A stretch of 64,000 nucleotides of DNA from JBHGYD01 sp041920415 (GCA_041920415.1 JBHGYD010000049.1:124001-188000); one strand, 5' to 3'; positions 49,123 through 58,655 are shown, counted from the stretch's first letter. Notes: generated by a model from the sequence alone, not told the origin. Program-made: numbers and translations.

Positions 49123-50265
49123 ATGAATTTTGAATTAACAAAAGAACAGCAAATGATTAAAGAAATGGTAAGAGAGTTTGCCGAAAAAGAGATTGAGCCG
49201 AATGCGGCGAAATGGGACGAGACAGCGCAATTCCCTGTCGAAATATTCAAAAAGATAGGGGAGCTAGGACTTCTTGGCATTCCATTTCCAGAACAATACG
49301 GCGGTTCTGGAGGAGATACGATTTCGTATGCCATTGCGGTCGAAGAAATTGGTCGCGCCTGCGGAGGGACGGGGCTTAGCTATGCCGCTGCGGTTTCCTT
49401 GGGAGCGAGTCCGATTTACTATTTTGGCACCGAAGAGCAAAAGCAACAATGGCTCGTTCCAATGGCGAAAGGGGAAACGCTTGGAGCATTTGGGCTGACT
49501 GAGCCAAATGCTGGCTCAGATGCCGGCGGGACACGAACAAAGGCAGTGCTTGACGGTGATGAATACGTCATTAATGGAGAAAAATGCTGGATTACAAATG
49601 CCGGATACGCAAGGCAAGTCATTGTCACCGCGGTGACAGGAAAAGACGAGCGGGGGAAAAATGTTATTTCTGCGATTATTGTTCCAACAGACGCGCCTGG
49701 TTTTACGATCCGCTGCAACTATGACAAAATGGGGGTTCGCGCGTCGAACACATGTGAGCTTGTTCTCGAAAATGTACGCGTACCGAAAGAAAATGTATTA
49801 GGTGACCCAAAAAAAGGTTTCAAACAGTTTTTATATACCCTTGACGGTGGTCGCATTTCGATTGCGGCACTGGCAGTTGGCATTGCCCAAGCTGCGTTTG
49901 AAAAAGCGTTACAATATGCCAAAGAGCGCACGCAATTTGGTCAATCCATCTCCAAATTCCAAGCAATCCAGTTTAAGCTCGCTGATATGGCAATGGAAAT
50001 TGAACTAGCGCGCAACATGGTGTATAAAGCGGCATGGTTAAAAGATCAAGGGAAACCGTTTACAAAAGAAGCTTCCTTCGCCAAGCTGTTTGCTTCAGAA
50101 ACCGGATTTCGTGTTTGTAATCAAGCAATCCAAATCCACGGCGGATACGGATATATGAAAGAATATGGAGTGGAGCGTCACCTTCGCGACATCAAACTGA
50201 TGGAAATCGGTGAAGGTACATCCGAGATTCAAAGACTCGTCATCGCTCGCCAACTAGGATGCTAA
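49123..50265 (+). CDS. yngJ: Acyl-CoA dehydrogenase (YngJ-like)
   Basis: A 380-residue FAD acyl-CoA dehydrogenase. FAD/substrate motifs: AFGLTEPNAGSDAGG, WITNAG, and QIHGGYGYMKEY. The catalytic base is in the C-terminal position EGTSEIQ (Glu about 365), as in short- and medium-chain enzymes; isovaleryl-CoA dehydrogenases have Ala there and a Glu in helix G, where this protein has LDGGRISIA. So by residues it looks like a short-chain acyl-CoA dehydrogenase even though the operon is for leucine-type catabolism. ATG at 49123 has GGGGGAGAGAAG upstream. Confidence 0.88.
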   Translation: MNFELTKEQQMIKEMVREFAEKEIEPNAAKWDETAQFPVEIFKKIGELGLLGIPFPEQYGGSGGDTISYAIAVEEIGRACGGTGLSYAAAVSLGASPIYYFGTEEQKQQWLVPMAKGETLGAFGLTEPNAGSDAGGTRTKAVLDGDEYVINGEKCWITNAGYARQVIVTAVTGKDERGKNVISAIIVPTDAPGFTIRCNYDKMGVRASNTCELVLENVRVPKENVLGDPKKGFKQFLYTLDGGRISIAALAVGIAQAAFEKALQYAKERTQFGQSISKFQAIQFKLADMAMEIELARNMVYKAAWLKDQGKPFTKEASFAKLFASETGFRVCNQAIQIHGGYGYMKEYGVERHLRDIKLMEIGEGTSEIQRLVIARQLGC

Positions 50266-50322
50266 AGTTTGAGATAGCTGCATATGTATAAATAGACTTG
50301 TACAAAGGAGAGGAGGATTGGA

Positions 50323-51975
50323 ATGAGCAACATGCTCAACATCACGGTCGGTAAATTGTTAGAAGAAAAAGCGCGGTTACACCCTGATCATGAAGCGGTT
50401 GTGTATGCGGACCGCAACTTACGGATGACGTACAAACAATTTGATGATTATTGCCGACTTGTCGCGCGCGGTTTCATGAAACTTGGAATCGAAGTAGGTG
50501 AGCATATCGCGATTTGGGCGACGAATACACCGGAATGGCTCGCTTGCCAATTTGCGACAGGAAAAATGGGCGCGGTTCTTGTCACGGTAAACACGAATTA
50601 CCGCACCGCAGAACTTGAGTATTTATTAAAGCAGTCTGATTCAACAACACTCATTCTTATTGAGCAATACCGCGATTCTTCCTATATTGATATGATTTAC
50701 GAAATTGCTCCTGAACTGTATGAATGCCAACCTGGCCAACTTAAAGCCAGACGTCTTCCAACACTGAAAAATGTCATTGTTCTTAGCGGTACTCGTTATC
50801 CTGGAACATACTCTTGGAATGATCTTATCACAATGGCCGCTGAAGTGACAGAAGAACAGTTAGATGAACGAATGAACTCCCTCGATCCGCACGATGTCAT
50901 CAACATGCAATACACCTCAGGAACAACGGGATTCCCAAAAGGAGTTATGCTAAGCCACTACAACATTGTCAACAATGCCTACAATATCGCTCAATGTATG
51001 AAACTTACCAAAGATGATCGTATGTGCATTCCTGTTCCGTTTTTCCATTGTTTTGGCTGCGTGCTTGGTACATTAGCATGTGTCTCCGTTGGTGCAACAA
51101 TGGTACCTCTTCAAGAATTCAACGCCAAGCAAGTGCTCCAAACCGTTCAAGACGAAAAATGTACCGCATTACACGGCGTGCCGACCATGTTTATTTCCGA
51201 ATTGAACGACCCGGATTTCGACAAATACGATTTATCCTCACTGCGTACAGGAATTATGGCTGGATCGAACTGCCCAATTGAAGTGATGAAGGCGGTTATC
51301 GAGAAAATGGGCGCCAAAGAAATTACAATTGCTTACGGTCAAACAGAGTCTTCGCCGGTCATTACGCAAACGCGGACAGATGACCCGATTCATTTACGCG
51401 TGGAAACAGTCGGCCGTGCACTGCCAAACGTAGAAGTAAAAATTGTTGAACCAGGAACGAATAAGGAAGTTCCTCGAGGTGTTCAGGGAGAGCTATGTAC
51501 GCGCGGCTATCATGTTATGAAAGGATACTACAATAATCCCGAAGCAACAAAGGAAGCAATTGATGAAGAAGGCTGGCTGCATACGGGCGATTTAGCCGTT
51601 ATGGACGAAAACGGTTACTGTCGCATTACCGGGCGCTTAAAAGATATGATCATTCGCGGTGGTGAAAACATTTATCCGCGTGAAATTGAAGAATTTTTAT
51701 ACAAACACCCAAAAATTTTAGACGTTCAAGTCGTCGGTGTACCAGATGAAAAATACGGAGAAGAAGTCATGGCATGGATTATTTTAAAAGAAGGACAAAC
51801 GGCCACAGCAGAGGAAATTCGTGAGTTTTGTAGAGGAAAAATTTCTCGTCATAAAATTCCTCGTTACATTGAGTTCACGGCTTCCTACCCGATGACGGCA
51901 TCTGGGAAAATTCAAAAATTTAAATTGCGCGAACAAGCAAAACAACGCCTCGGTCTTACAGCAGAATCCAAATAA
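50323..51975 (+). CDS. yngI: Acyl-CoA synthetase, AMP-binding (YngI-like)
   Basis: A 550-residue ATP-dependent acyl-CoA ligase: P-loop-like YTSGTTGFPKG near residue 200, YGQTESSP near 340, the GWLHTGDLAVMDENGYCRITGR hinge region and the C-terminal catalytic Lys in ASGKIQKFKLRE. Acts on short or medium fatty or branched acids. GGAGAGGAGGATTGG precedes the ATG. Operon member, 57 bases after the dehydrogenase. Confidence 0.88.
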   Translation: MSNMLNITVGKLLEEKARLHPDHEAVVYADRNLRMTYKQFDDYCRLVARGFMKLGIEVGEHIAIWATNTPEWLACQFATGKMGAVLVTVNTNYRTAELEYLLKQSDSTTLILIEQYRDSSYIDMIYEIAPELYECQPGQLKARRLPTLKNVIVLSGTRYPGTYSWNDLITMAAEVTEEQLDERMNSLDPHDVINMQYTSGTTGFPKGVMLSHYNIVNNAYNIAQCMKLTKDDRMCIPVPFFHCFGCVLGTLACVSVGATMVPLQEFNAKQVLQTVQDEKCTALHGVPTMFISELNDPDFDKYDLSSLRTGIMAGSNCPIEVMKAVIEKMGAKEITIAYGQTESSPVITQTRTDDPIHLRVETVGRALPNVEVKIVEPGTNKEVPRGVQGELCTRGYHVMKGYYNNPEATKEAIDEEGWLHTGDLAVMDENGYCRITGRLKDMIIRGGENIYPREIEEFLYKHPKILDVQVVGVPDEKYGEEVMAWIILKEGQTATAEEIREFCRGKISRHKIPRYIEFTASYPMTASGKIQKFKLREQAKQRLGLTAESK

Positions 51976-51999
51976 TTAATAGAGAAATAGGGGGATTGT

Positions 52000-53352
52000 A
52001 TGTTTTCAAAAATTTTAATCGCCAACCGCGGCGAAATCGCCGCGCGCGTCATTCGTACGTGCAAAAAACTAGGAATCCAAACCGTCGCCGTTTATTCCGA
52101 AGCAGATGCTGATTCGCTTCACGTCAAATGGGCGGATGAAGCGCATCTCATCGGCAAACCGCGCGTTAGTGAAAGCTATTTGAATATCGAAAAAATCATT
52201 GAAGTCGCCAAAGAAACAAAAGCGGAAGCAATTCATCCAGGCTATGGATTGTTATCAGAAAATCCAACGTTTGCTCGACGCTGTGAAGAAGAAGGCATTG
52301 TCTTTATCGGGCCAAGAGCGGATGTAATTGCGAAAATGGGCAGTAAAATCGAATCGCGAAAAACAATGGCGGAAGCTGGAGTACCGATTGTCCCAGGCAT
52401 CTCGTTTCCGCTTAACGATGTCGAAGAAGCAGCGAAAACAGCAGAAACAATTGGGTATCCGATCATGCTAAAAGCTTCAGCAGGGGGAGGTGGCATCGGC
52501 ATGCAAGTTGTGAAAAACGAAGAAGAATTGCGTAAAGCCTTTGAAGGAAATCAAAAACGTGCCGCTTCCTTCTTCGGCGATGGAGCAATGTATCTTGAGA
52601 AATATATTGAAAACCCAAGACATATCGAAATTCAGATACTCGCTGACCAACACGGCAATTACGTGTATTTATGGGAGCGAGAATGTTCAATTCAGCGCCG
52701 TCATCAAAAAGTAGTCGAAGAAGCTCTATCACCGTTTTTGGATGAACAAACGCGGCGAAAAATGGGAGAAACGGCCATACAAGCAGCGAAACATATCGGC
52801 TACACAAACGCTGGAACGATTGAATTTCTCGTTGATGAACAAAAAAACTTCTATTTTCTTGAGATGAACACAAGACTTCAAGTCGAACATCCGGTCACCG
52901 AAGAAATTACCGGAATCGATTTAGTGGAAGAACAATTGCGCATTGCTGCTGGCGAACGACTTCGTTACACACAAGGTGAAATCAAACGAGATGGTCATGC
53001 GATCGAAGTACGAATTTATGCCGAAGATCCAAAAACATTTTTCCCATCGCCAGGAAAAATCACCGTTTTTCAACTGCCGGAAGGGGAGAATGTTCGCAAT
53101 GAAACCGCTGTGACAAGTGGAATGACGGTGACGCCATTTTACGACCCGATGATTGCCAAACTGATTACAAAAGGCGCAAATCGCCAAGAAGCGATTACGC
53201 ACATGTTACATGCTCTTAGCAACTATCAAGTCGAAGGAATTAAAACAAACATCCCAATGTTAAAAGAAGTATTATCCCATCCTGAGTTTCAATCAGGGAA
53301 TACAACGACAAACTTTGTAAATGAACATTTGTATAAATCTCCAACTAAATAG
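52000..53352 (+). CDS. yngH: Biotin carboxylase subunit of acyl-CoA carboxylase
   Basis: A 450-residue ATP-grasp biotin carboxylase like AccC: start FSKILIANRGEIAARVIRT, glycine loop KASAGGGGIGM near residue 163, catalytic region ECSIQRRHQKVVEE and EMNTRLQVEHPVTE. It carboxylates biotin on the small carrier encoded next. With the beta subunit YngE it forms a methylcrotonyl- or propionyl-CoA carboxylase rather than the fatty-acid AccC, judged from context. Confidence 0.9.
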   Translation: MFSKILIANRGEIAARVIRTCKKLGIQTVAVYSEADADSLHVKWADEAHLIGKPRVSESYLNIEKIIEVAKETKAEAIHPGYGLLSENPTFARRCEEEGIVFIGPRADVIAKMGSKIESRKTMAEAGVPIVPGISFPLNDVEEAAKTAETIGYPIMLKASAGGGGIGMQVVKNEEELRKAFEGNQKRAASFFGDGAMYLEKYIENPRHIEIQILADQHGNYVYLWERECSIQRRHQKVVEEALSPFLDEQTRRKMGETAIQAAKHIGYTNAGTIEFLVDEQKNFYFLEMNTRLQVEHPVTEEITGIDLVEEQLRIAAGERLRYTQGEIKRDGHAIEVRIYAEDPKTFFPSPGKITVFQLPEGENVRNETAVTSGMTVTPFYDPMIAKLITKGANRQEAITHMLHALSNYQVEGIKTNIPMLKEVLSHPEFQSGNTTTNFVNEHLYKSPTK

Positions 53353-53442
53353 CGAATTATTATAGAAGCATATCAGTCCGATAAAGCTTCGTCAAATCCA
53401 AACTGTTTATCAGTTATATAAAGAAATGGAGGAAGAACGAAG

Positions 53443-53655
53443 ATGAGTCAAGTAGTCGCAACAATGGCAGGAAATGTATGGAAAATAATTGTTTCTGTTG
53501 GGGAACAGGTTGAAGAAGGACAAGATGTTGTCATTTTAGAATCGATGAAAATGGAAATCCCGATTGCCGCAGAAACGACCGGGACAGTCAAAGAAATTCA
53601 CGTGCAAGAAGGAGATTTCGTCAACGAGGGCGATGTGCTACTCGAGCTTGAATAA
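53443..53655 (+). CDS. yngHB: Biotin carrier (biotinyl/lipoyl attachment) protein
   Basis: A 70-residue stand-alone biotinyl domain; the biotin acceptor is Lys36 in ESMKMEIP. GGAGGAAG lies 8 bases upstream. Mobile carrier between YngH and YngE; in many organisms this domain is fused to the carboxylase subunit, here it is separate. The 90-base gap from yngH holds nothing recognisable. Confidence 0.92.
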   Translation: MSQVVATMAGNVWKIIVSVGEQVEEGQDVVILESMKMEIPIAAETTGTVKEIHVQEGDFVNEGDVLLELE

Positions 53656-53667
53656 GAGGTGAAGCGC

Positions 53668-54576
53668 ATGAGCAAATGGCCACAACATGTCATAGTGAAA
53701 GAAGTAGGTCCTCGCGATGGTTTACAAAATGAAAAAACGACCATTGCGACCGAAGATAAAATCACATGGATTAACAAGCTATCGAATACGGGATTAACAT
53801 ATATCGAAATCACCTCATTTGTCCATCCGAAATGGGTTCCGCAACTCGCGGATGCGTTAGAAGTCGCAATGAATATTGAGCGAGTACCCGGTGTCACATA
53901 CGCCGCGCTTGTTCCAAACATAAAAGGATTAGAAAAAGCGATAGCAGCCCAAATTGATGAAGTATCTGTGTTTATGTCAGCTAGCGAGACGCATAATCGA
54001 AAAAATATTAATAAATCCATCGAAGACACGTTTCCTGTGTTAGCGGAAGTTGTAAACGAAGCGAAGAAGACCGGGAAAACGGTACGAGGCTACGTCTCGA
54101 CCGTTTTCGGTTGCCCATATGAAGGAGCCGTTTCGGTTGAACAAGTAATGACCGTTTCAGAAAAGCTATTTGAAATGGGAATTGATGAACTTTCTTTAGG
54201 CGATACAATCGGTGTCGCTACTCCACGCCAAGTGCAAGACGTACTCGAGCAACTATTAACACGATTTCCGAAAGAGAAACTGGCAATGCATTTTCATGAT
54301 ACACGCGGTACAGCGCTTGCGAATGTGCTCGCATCATTAGAAATGGGAATAACGACATTTGACAGCTCGCTTGGCGGCTTAGGCGGCTGTCCATACGCCC
54401 CAGGAGCCTCAGGAAATGTAGCAACCGATGATTTGCTTTATATGCTTCATGGTATGCAAATTTCGACCGGCGTCGACTTCAAACGATTAACGGAAGCCGC
54501 ATTATTCATTCAAGGCAAAATCGGTCGAGCGCTCAATAGCCATCATTTACAAGCTCTTACACCGTCCCATTCCTAA
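53668..54576 (+). CDS. yngG: Hydroxymethylglutaryl-CoA lyase
   Basis: A 302-residue TIM-barrel lyase splitting HMG-CoA into acetoacetate and acetyl-CoA, the last carbon-skeleton step of leucine degradation. Motifs: EVGPRDGLQNE at residues 13-23, HFHDTRGTAL (metal ligands) and GLGGCPYAPGASGNVATDD (catalytic Cys). AGAGGTG 7-8 bases upstream fixes the ATG over a GTG three codons earlier. Confidence 0.92.
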   Translation: MSKWPQHVIVKEVGPRDGLQNEKTTIATEDKITWINKLSNTGLTYIEITSFVHPKWVPQLADALEVAMNIERVPGVTYAALVPNIKGLEKAIAAQIDEVSVFMSASETHNRKNINKSIEDTFPVLAEVVNEAKKTGKTVRGYVSTVFGCPYEGAVSVEQVMTVSEKLFEMGIDELSLGDTIGVATPRQVQDVLEQLLTRFPKEKLAMHFHDTRGTALANVLASLEMGITTFDSSLGGLGGCPYAPGASGNVATDDLLYMLHGMQISTGVDFKRLTEAALFIQGKIGRALNSHHLQALTPSHS

Positions 54577-54598
54577 TCGAAAGGAGACAATATCTTTT

Positions 54599-55381
54599 AT
54601 GTCGGAACCAATTCTTTATTCACCTTTAGATAAAGGAATTGCCATGATCACGTTACATCGTCCACAAGCCGCGAATGCGCTATCTATTGCGATGTTAACC
54701 GAATTACAACAGCTGCTTCAAACCTTAAAATTTCAACGTTCGATTTGTTGTGTCATCGTCACAGGAAGCGGAGAAAAAGCATTTTGCGCTGGAGCGGATT
54801 TAAAAGAACGTGCAGGCATGAATGAAACCGAAGTGCGAAAAACGGTCACACTCATTCGCGATACGATAAATGAATTCGAACAACTGCCACAACCTGTCAT
54901 TTGTGCAATGAATGGCGCTGCTTTTGGAGGTGGACTTGAGCTAGCACTGGCGTGTGATATTCGAATTGCTGCTGATAGCGCAAAACTCGGATTAACGGAA
55001 ACATCGCTTGGAATCATTCCCGGTGCCGGTGGAACACAACGTCTCCCACGCTTAATTGGAAAAGGGAGAGCGAAAGAACTGATTTTTACCGCAAAACGAA
55101 TAACTGCACGAGAGGCGGAACAAATCGGACTAGTCGAATATGTCGTACCGCGCGAACAAGTCATAGAAAAAGCCATCGAACTCGCTGAACAAATTGTACA
55201 AAACGCGCCAATTGCCATAACCCAAGCGAAACTCGCCATCAATCGCGGATTAGACGTCGATTTATATACGGGATTGAAAATCGAACAAATGGCCTACGAT
55301 ATCACCATTCCGACAAAAGATCGCCTTGAAGGATTACAAGCGTTCAAAGAAAAACGGAAACCGGTATACAAAGGAGAATAG
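54599..55381 (+). CDS. yngF: Enoyl-CoA hydratase, probable methylglutaconyl-CoA hydratase
   Basis: A 260-residue crotonase-family protein: oxyanion hole segments AFCAGADLKER and AMNGAAFGGGLELALACD; catalytic Glu in LGLTETSLGIIPGAGG. Between an HMG-CoA lyase and an acyl-CoA carboxylase beta subunit it most likely hydrates 3-methylglutaconyl-CoA to HMG-CoA. AAAGGAGA is 12 bases upstream of the ATG. Confidence 0.88.
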   Translation: MSEPILYSPLDKGIAMITLHRPQAANALSIAMLTELQQLLQTLKFQRSICCVIVTGSGEKAFCAGADLKERAGMNETEVRKTVTLIRDTINEFEQLPQPVICAMNGAAFGGGLELALACDIRIAADSAKLGLTETSLGIIPGAGGTQRLPRLIGKGRAKELIFTAKRITAREAEQIGLVEYVVPREQVIEKAIELAEQIVQNAPIAITQAKLAINRGLDVDLYTGLKIEQMAYDITIPTKDRLEGLQAFKEKRKPVYKGE

Positions 55382-55393
55382 GGGGAACGAGCC

Positions 55394-56956
55394 ATGCAAA
55401 CGAATGACGTCATCAACCAACAAGGAAAAACATTAACAGAAAAATTAGAAGAACAAATCAAAAAAATCGAACAAGGCGGTGCCGCCAAATATCACGAAAA
55501 AAACGCCGAACAAGGAAAGCTATTCGTCCGCGACCGACTTAAATTATTGTTTGACGATGGTTTGCAGTTTGAAGATGCGCTATTTGCCAATTGTCTCGCA
55601 GATGGTCTCCCTGCTGACGGAGTAGTCACTGGGGTTGGAAAAATCAATGGTCAGACGGTTTGTGTGATGGCCAATGACTCCACCGTAAAAGCCGGGTCAT
55701 GGGGAGCACGCACCGTGGAAAAAATCATTCGCATTCAAGAAACAGCGGAAAAACTCCGTTGCCCGATTCTTTACTTAGTTGACTCAGCCGGAGCGCGCAT
55801 TACTGACCAAATCGAAATGTTCCCAGGTCGTCGCGGAGCAGGACGCATTTTTTACAACCAAGTAAAATTATCAGGAAAAGTGCCGCAAATTTGTTTATTG
55901 TTCGGACCATCGGCAGCGGGAGGAGCGTATATTCCGGCATTTTGTGATATTGTCATTATGGTCGAAGGCAATGCTTCCATGTATTTAGGCTCTCCAAGAA
56001 TGGCCGAAATGGTCATCGGTGAAAAAGTGACGCTTGAAGAAATGGGCGGAGCGCGCATGCATTGCACCGTATCAGGATGTGGAGATGTGTTAGTCAAAAC
56101 CGAAGAAGAAGCGATTGCGTTTGCTCGTCGTTATTTATCGTATTTTCCAGCCAACTTTAGCGAAAAACCGCCTGTAACCGAAGCGAAACCACCGAAATCA
56201 TTCGAAAAAACATTAGAAGACATTATTCCATCCAACCAAAACGCACCATTCAATATGTACGATTTAATTGAACGCATCATTGATGAAGGATCGTTCTGTG
56301 AAATAAAAAAACTATTTGCACCGGAATTAATTACGGGGCTTGCGCGCTTAAATGGACAACCGATCGGCATTATTGCCAATCAGCCGCGCGCAAAAGGCGG
56401 CGTGTTATTCCATGACTCCGCTGATAAAGCAGCCAAATTTATTACCCTTTGTGATGCCTTTAATATTCCGCTTTTATTTTTAGCGGACATCCCTGGCTTT
56501 ATGATTGGCACAAAAGTAGAGCGCGCCGGCATTATTCGCCACGGAGCGAAAATGATTTCGGCTATGTCAGAGGCAACTGTTCCGAAAATTTCTGTCATTG
56601 TTCGGAAAGCGTATGGGGCAGGACTTTACGCGATGGCTGGCCCGGCATTTGAACCAGATTGTTGTTTGGCGTTTCCGAACGCACAAATTGCTGTGATGGG
56701 TCCAGAAGCGGCGGTCAATGCGGTTTATGCCAATAAAATTGCGGAGTTGCCAGAAGAAGAACGTGCCGCATTTATCGAACAAAAACGTGAAGAATATCGC
56801 CGCGACATCGACATATACCGTCTTGCTTCAGAAATGGTGATTGACGGCATTATTGCTCCAAACGCACTTCGTGATGAACTCATTCGCCGATTCGAGGCAT
56901 ATATGTCGAAATACATGACGTTCTCAGAACGAAAACACGGCGTTTATCCAGTATAA
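55394..56956 (+). CDS. yngE: Acyl-CoA carboxylase carboxyltransferase subunit (methylcrotonyl-CoA type)
   Basis: A 520-residue carboxyltransferase that moves carboxyl from biotin to acyl-CoA: VGKINGQTVCVMANDSTVKAG near residue 78, GPSAAGGAYIPA near 170, and the second-half RKAYGAGLYAMAGPAFE region near 403. The length and the conserved AAGGAYIPAFCD match the methylcrotonyl-CoA carboxylase beta type. 12 bases after yngF, GGGGGAACGAG precedes the start. Confidence 0.9.
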   Translation: MQTNDVINQQGKTLTEKLEEQIKKIEQGGAAKYHEKNAEQGKLFVRDRLKLLFDDGLQFEDALFANCLADGLPADGVVTGVGKINGQTVCVMANDSTVKAGSWGARTVEKIIRIQETAEKLRCPILYLVDSAGARITDQIEMFPGRRGAGRIFYNQVKLSGKVPQICLLFGPSAAGGAYIPAFCDIVIMVEGNASMYLGSPRMAEMVIGEKVTLEEMGGARMHCTVSGCGDVLVKTEEEAIAFARRYLSYFPANFSEKPPVTEAKPPKSFEKTLEDIIPSNQNAPFNMYDLIERIIDEGSFCEIKKLFAPELITGLARLNGQPIGIIANQPRAKGGVLFHDSADKAAKFITLCDAFNIPLLFLADIPGFMIGTKVERAGIIRHGAKMISAMSEATVPKISVIVRKAYGAGLYAMAGPAFEPDCCLAFPNAQIAVMGPEAAVNAVYANKIAELPEEERAAFIEQKREEYRRDIDIYRLASEMVIDGIIAPNALRDELIRRFEAYMSKYMTFSERKHGVYPV

Positions 56957-56979
56957 AAACAAAAAGGGGTGGGGGAACA

Positions 56980-57669
56980 GTGAAACCGATCTACACCGAT
57001 TTTGTAGAAGCAGTGAAAGATATTCGAGACGGGATGACGATTATGGTCGGAGGCTTTGGACTATGCGGCATTCCAGAAAATTTAATTCTTGCGCTCGCTG
57101 AAACAGGAGTAAAAAACTTAACCGTCATTTCAAACAACTGCGGTGTTGATGATTGGGGGTTAGGGATTTTATTAAAAAATCGTCAAATTAAGAAAATGAT
57201 TGGTTCATATGTCGGGGAAAATAAAGAATTTGAGCGTCAAGTACTAGCCGGGGAACTTGAAGTAGAGCTTATCCCCCAAGGGACATTGGCAGAAAAAATT
57301 CGCGCGGGTGGCGCAGGAATTCCTGCATTTTATACCCAAGCGGGAGTTGGTACACCGATTGCGGAAGGAAAAGAAACACGGGTTTTCAATGGGCGTGAAT
57401 ATTTATTAGAAGAAGCGCTTACGGCTGATTTTAGTCTCGTTCGGGCGTGGAAAGCCGATAAAATGGGAAATTTAGTATACCGTAAAACAGCAAGAAACTT
57501 TAATCCAATGATTGCGTCCGCTGGAAAAGTAACGATTGCGGAAGTAGAAGAACTTGTCGATATTGGTGAACTTGATCCAGACCATATTCATACACCAAGC
57601 ATTTATGTACAGCGCCTCATCGTCGGTAAACAAGAAAAACGAATTGAACGGTTAACTTTGCGGGGGTGA
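56980..57669 (+). CDS. scoA: 3-oxoacid CoA-transferase subunit A
   Basis: Alpha subunit (229 aa) of a family I CoA-transferase: GGFGLCGIPENL near residue 23, NNCGVDDWGLG near 53, and QGTLAEKIRAGGAGIPAFYT. This reads like succinyl-CoA:acetoacetate transferase ScoA. It would activate the acetoacetate made by HMG-CoA lyase. GTG start with GGGGTGGGGG upstream. A distant paralogue (yodS) is at 7773. Confidence 0.9.
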   Translation: MKPIYTDFVEAVKDIRDGMTIMVGGFGLCGIPENLILALAETGVKNLTVISNNCGVDDWGLGILLKNRQIKKMIGSYVGENKEFERQVLAGELEVELIPQGTLAEKIRAGGAGIPAFYTQAGVGTPIAEGKETRVFNGREYLLEEALTADFSLVRAWKADKMGNLVYRKTARNFNPMIASAGKVTIAEVEELVDIGELDPDHIHTPSIYVQRLIVGKQEKRIERLTLRG

Positions 57670-57677
57670 ACAGGAGA

Positions 57678-58331
57678 ATGAACATTCGTGAAAAAATCGC
57701 AAGAAGGGCCGAAAAAGAAATTCAAAACGGTTATTATGTGAATTTAGGCATCGGCATGCCGACATTAGTTGCAAACTTCATTTCAGAAGATAAACAAGTC
57801 GTCCTGCAATCGGAAAATGGGCTTTTAGGAATTGGTCCTTATCCGACAAAAGAAGAAGTCGACCCTGATTTAATTAACGCCGGAAAAGAAACAGTCACCA
57901 CTATTAAAGGAGCCGCTTTTTTTGACAGCGCTGAATCGTTTGCGATGATTCGCGGCGGTCATATCGACATAGCGATTTTAGGAGGCATGGAAGTATCTGA
58001 AAAAGGGGACCTTGCCAACTGGATGATTCCCGGAAAAATGATTAAGGGAATGGGCGGGGCGATGGATCTTGTTCATGGAGCGCGAAAAATTATTGTCATT
58101 ATGGAACATGTAAACAAAAACGGTGAACCGAAAATTTTAAAACAGTGTAAACTCCCATTAACTGGCCGACAAGTCGTACACCGAATTATTACCGATCGAG
58201 CTGTTATCGATGTCACCGAACAAGGCTTAAAACTTGTTGAAGTCGCTACAGGTTATACAACTGAAGATGTGAAAGCATCGACGGAACCACCTTTAATCAT
58301 CGATGGAACGGTCCAGTTACAGGCGTATTAA
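57678..58331 (+). CDS. scoB: 3-oxoacid CoA-transferase subunit B
   Basis: Beta subunit (217 aa) carrying the catalytic Glu46 in LQSENGLLGIG. GGGGGTGA, 8 bases before the ATG, lies at the end of scoA; the preceding in-frame GTG would overlap it. Eight bases separate it from scoA, so the subunits are made together. No hairpin with a T-run immediately follows, so the transcript may run on. Confidence 0.9.
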   Translation: MNIREKIARRAEKEIQNGYYVNLGIGMPTLVANFISEDKQVVLQSENGLLGIGPYPTKEEVDPDLINAGKETVTTIKGAAFFDSAESFAMIRGGHIDIAILGGMEVSEKGDLANWMIPGKMIKGMGGAMDLVHGARKIIVIMEHVNKNGEPKILKQCKLPLTGRQVVHRIITDRAVIDVTEQGLKLVEVATGYTTEDVKASTEPPLIIDGTVQLQAY

Positions 58332-58385
58332 TGCAGATGACATCAAAATAATCTTTTCGATATTTTAGTTGAAACTTTAATTTAC
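58332..58385. other. Short gap before the RNA gene
   Basis: No gene and no hairpin terminator for scoB seen. The RNA promoter begins at 58386. Confidence 0.5.
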
Positions 58386-58414
58386 TTGCAAAGAAATGAA
58401 AGATTGTGTATGAT
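58386..58414 (+). promoter_or_regulatory. Promoter of the putative structured RNA
   Basis: TTGCAA (58386-58391) and TATGAT (58409-58414) with a 17-base spacer, a good sigma-A promoter. Start expected near 58421. Confidence 0.7.
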
Positions 58415-58421
58415 GATTATT

Positions 58422-58655
58422 ACCGCTGCGTTGTACGTGAACGAATGAAGTTTCAACCGATGGCTGTAAAGAGGGAGTTCTATATCGAAACGGGAATGTC
58501 ATGCCTCCCATTTACGAAGGTAGAGGACGACAAGAACGTTTCTGCGAACACCCACCTAGTGGAGTGTGGTTGAGAAACTCCATTCAACCAACGGCAATCG
58601 CGGCGCCATTTGTTTGTTTCTAAAAGCCGATCTCTGAATAGAGGTCGGCTTTTTT
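58422..58655 (+). ncRNA. Putative structured RNA of about 235 nt, unclassified
   Basis: Between a strong promoter and a strong terminator lies a 235-base stretch without a gene whose ends pair. CGTTG (58429-58433) pairs with CAACG (58589-58593); GAATGAAGTTTCAACC (58443-58458) pairs with GGTTGAGAAACTCCATTC (58568-58585) with one mismatch and a two-base bulge. Inside, GTAAA-GGGAG (58466-58477) pairs with CTCCC-TTTAC (58505-58515), and CACCCAC/GTGGAGTG forms another hairpin near 58549-58566. It does not read like 6S, SRP, RNase P, tmRNA, a T-box or a common riboswitch. It may be a free RNA or a leader with attenuation before marR. Confidence 0.55.
58622..58655 (+). terminator. Terminator of the structured RNA
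   Basis: AAAGCCGA-CTCT pairs with AGAG-TCGGCTTT around GAAT, followed by TTTTT. Confidence 0.92.

Noticed and set aside
58423..58621. Riboswitch or 6S RNA identity for the structured RNA
   Set aside because: Conserved core sequences of common classes (T-box, TPP, SAM, FMN, lysine, M-box, ykkC) and a 6S central bubble were not recognised.
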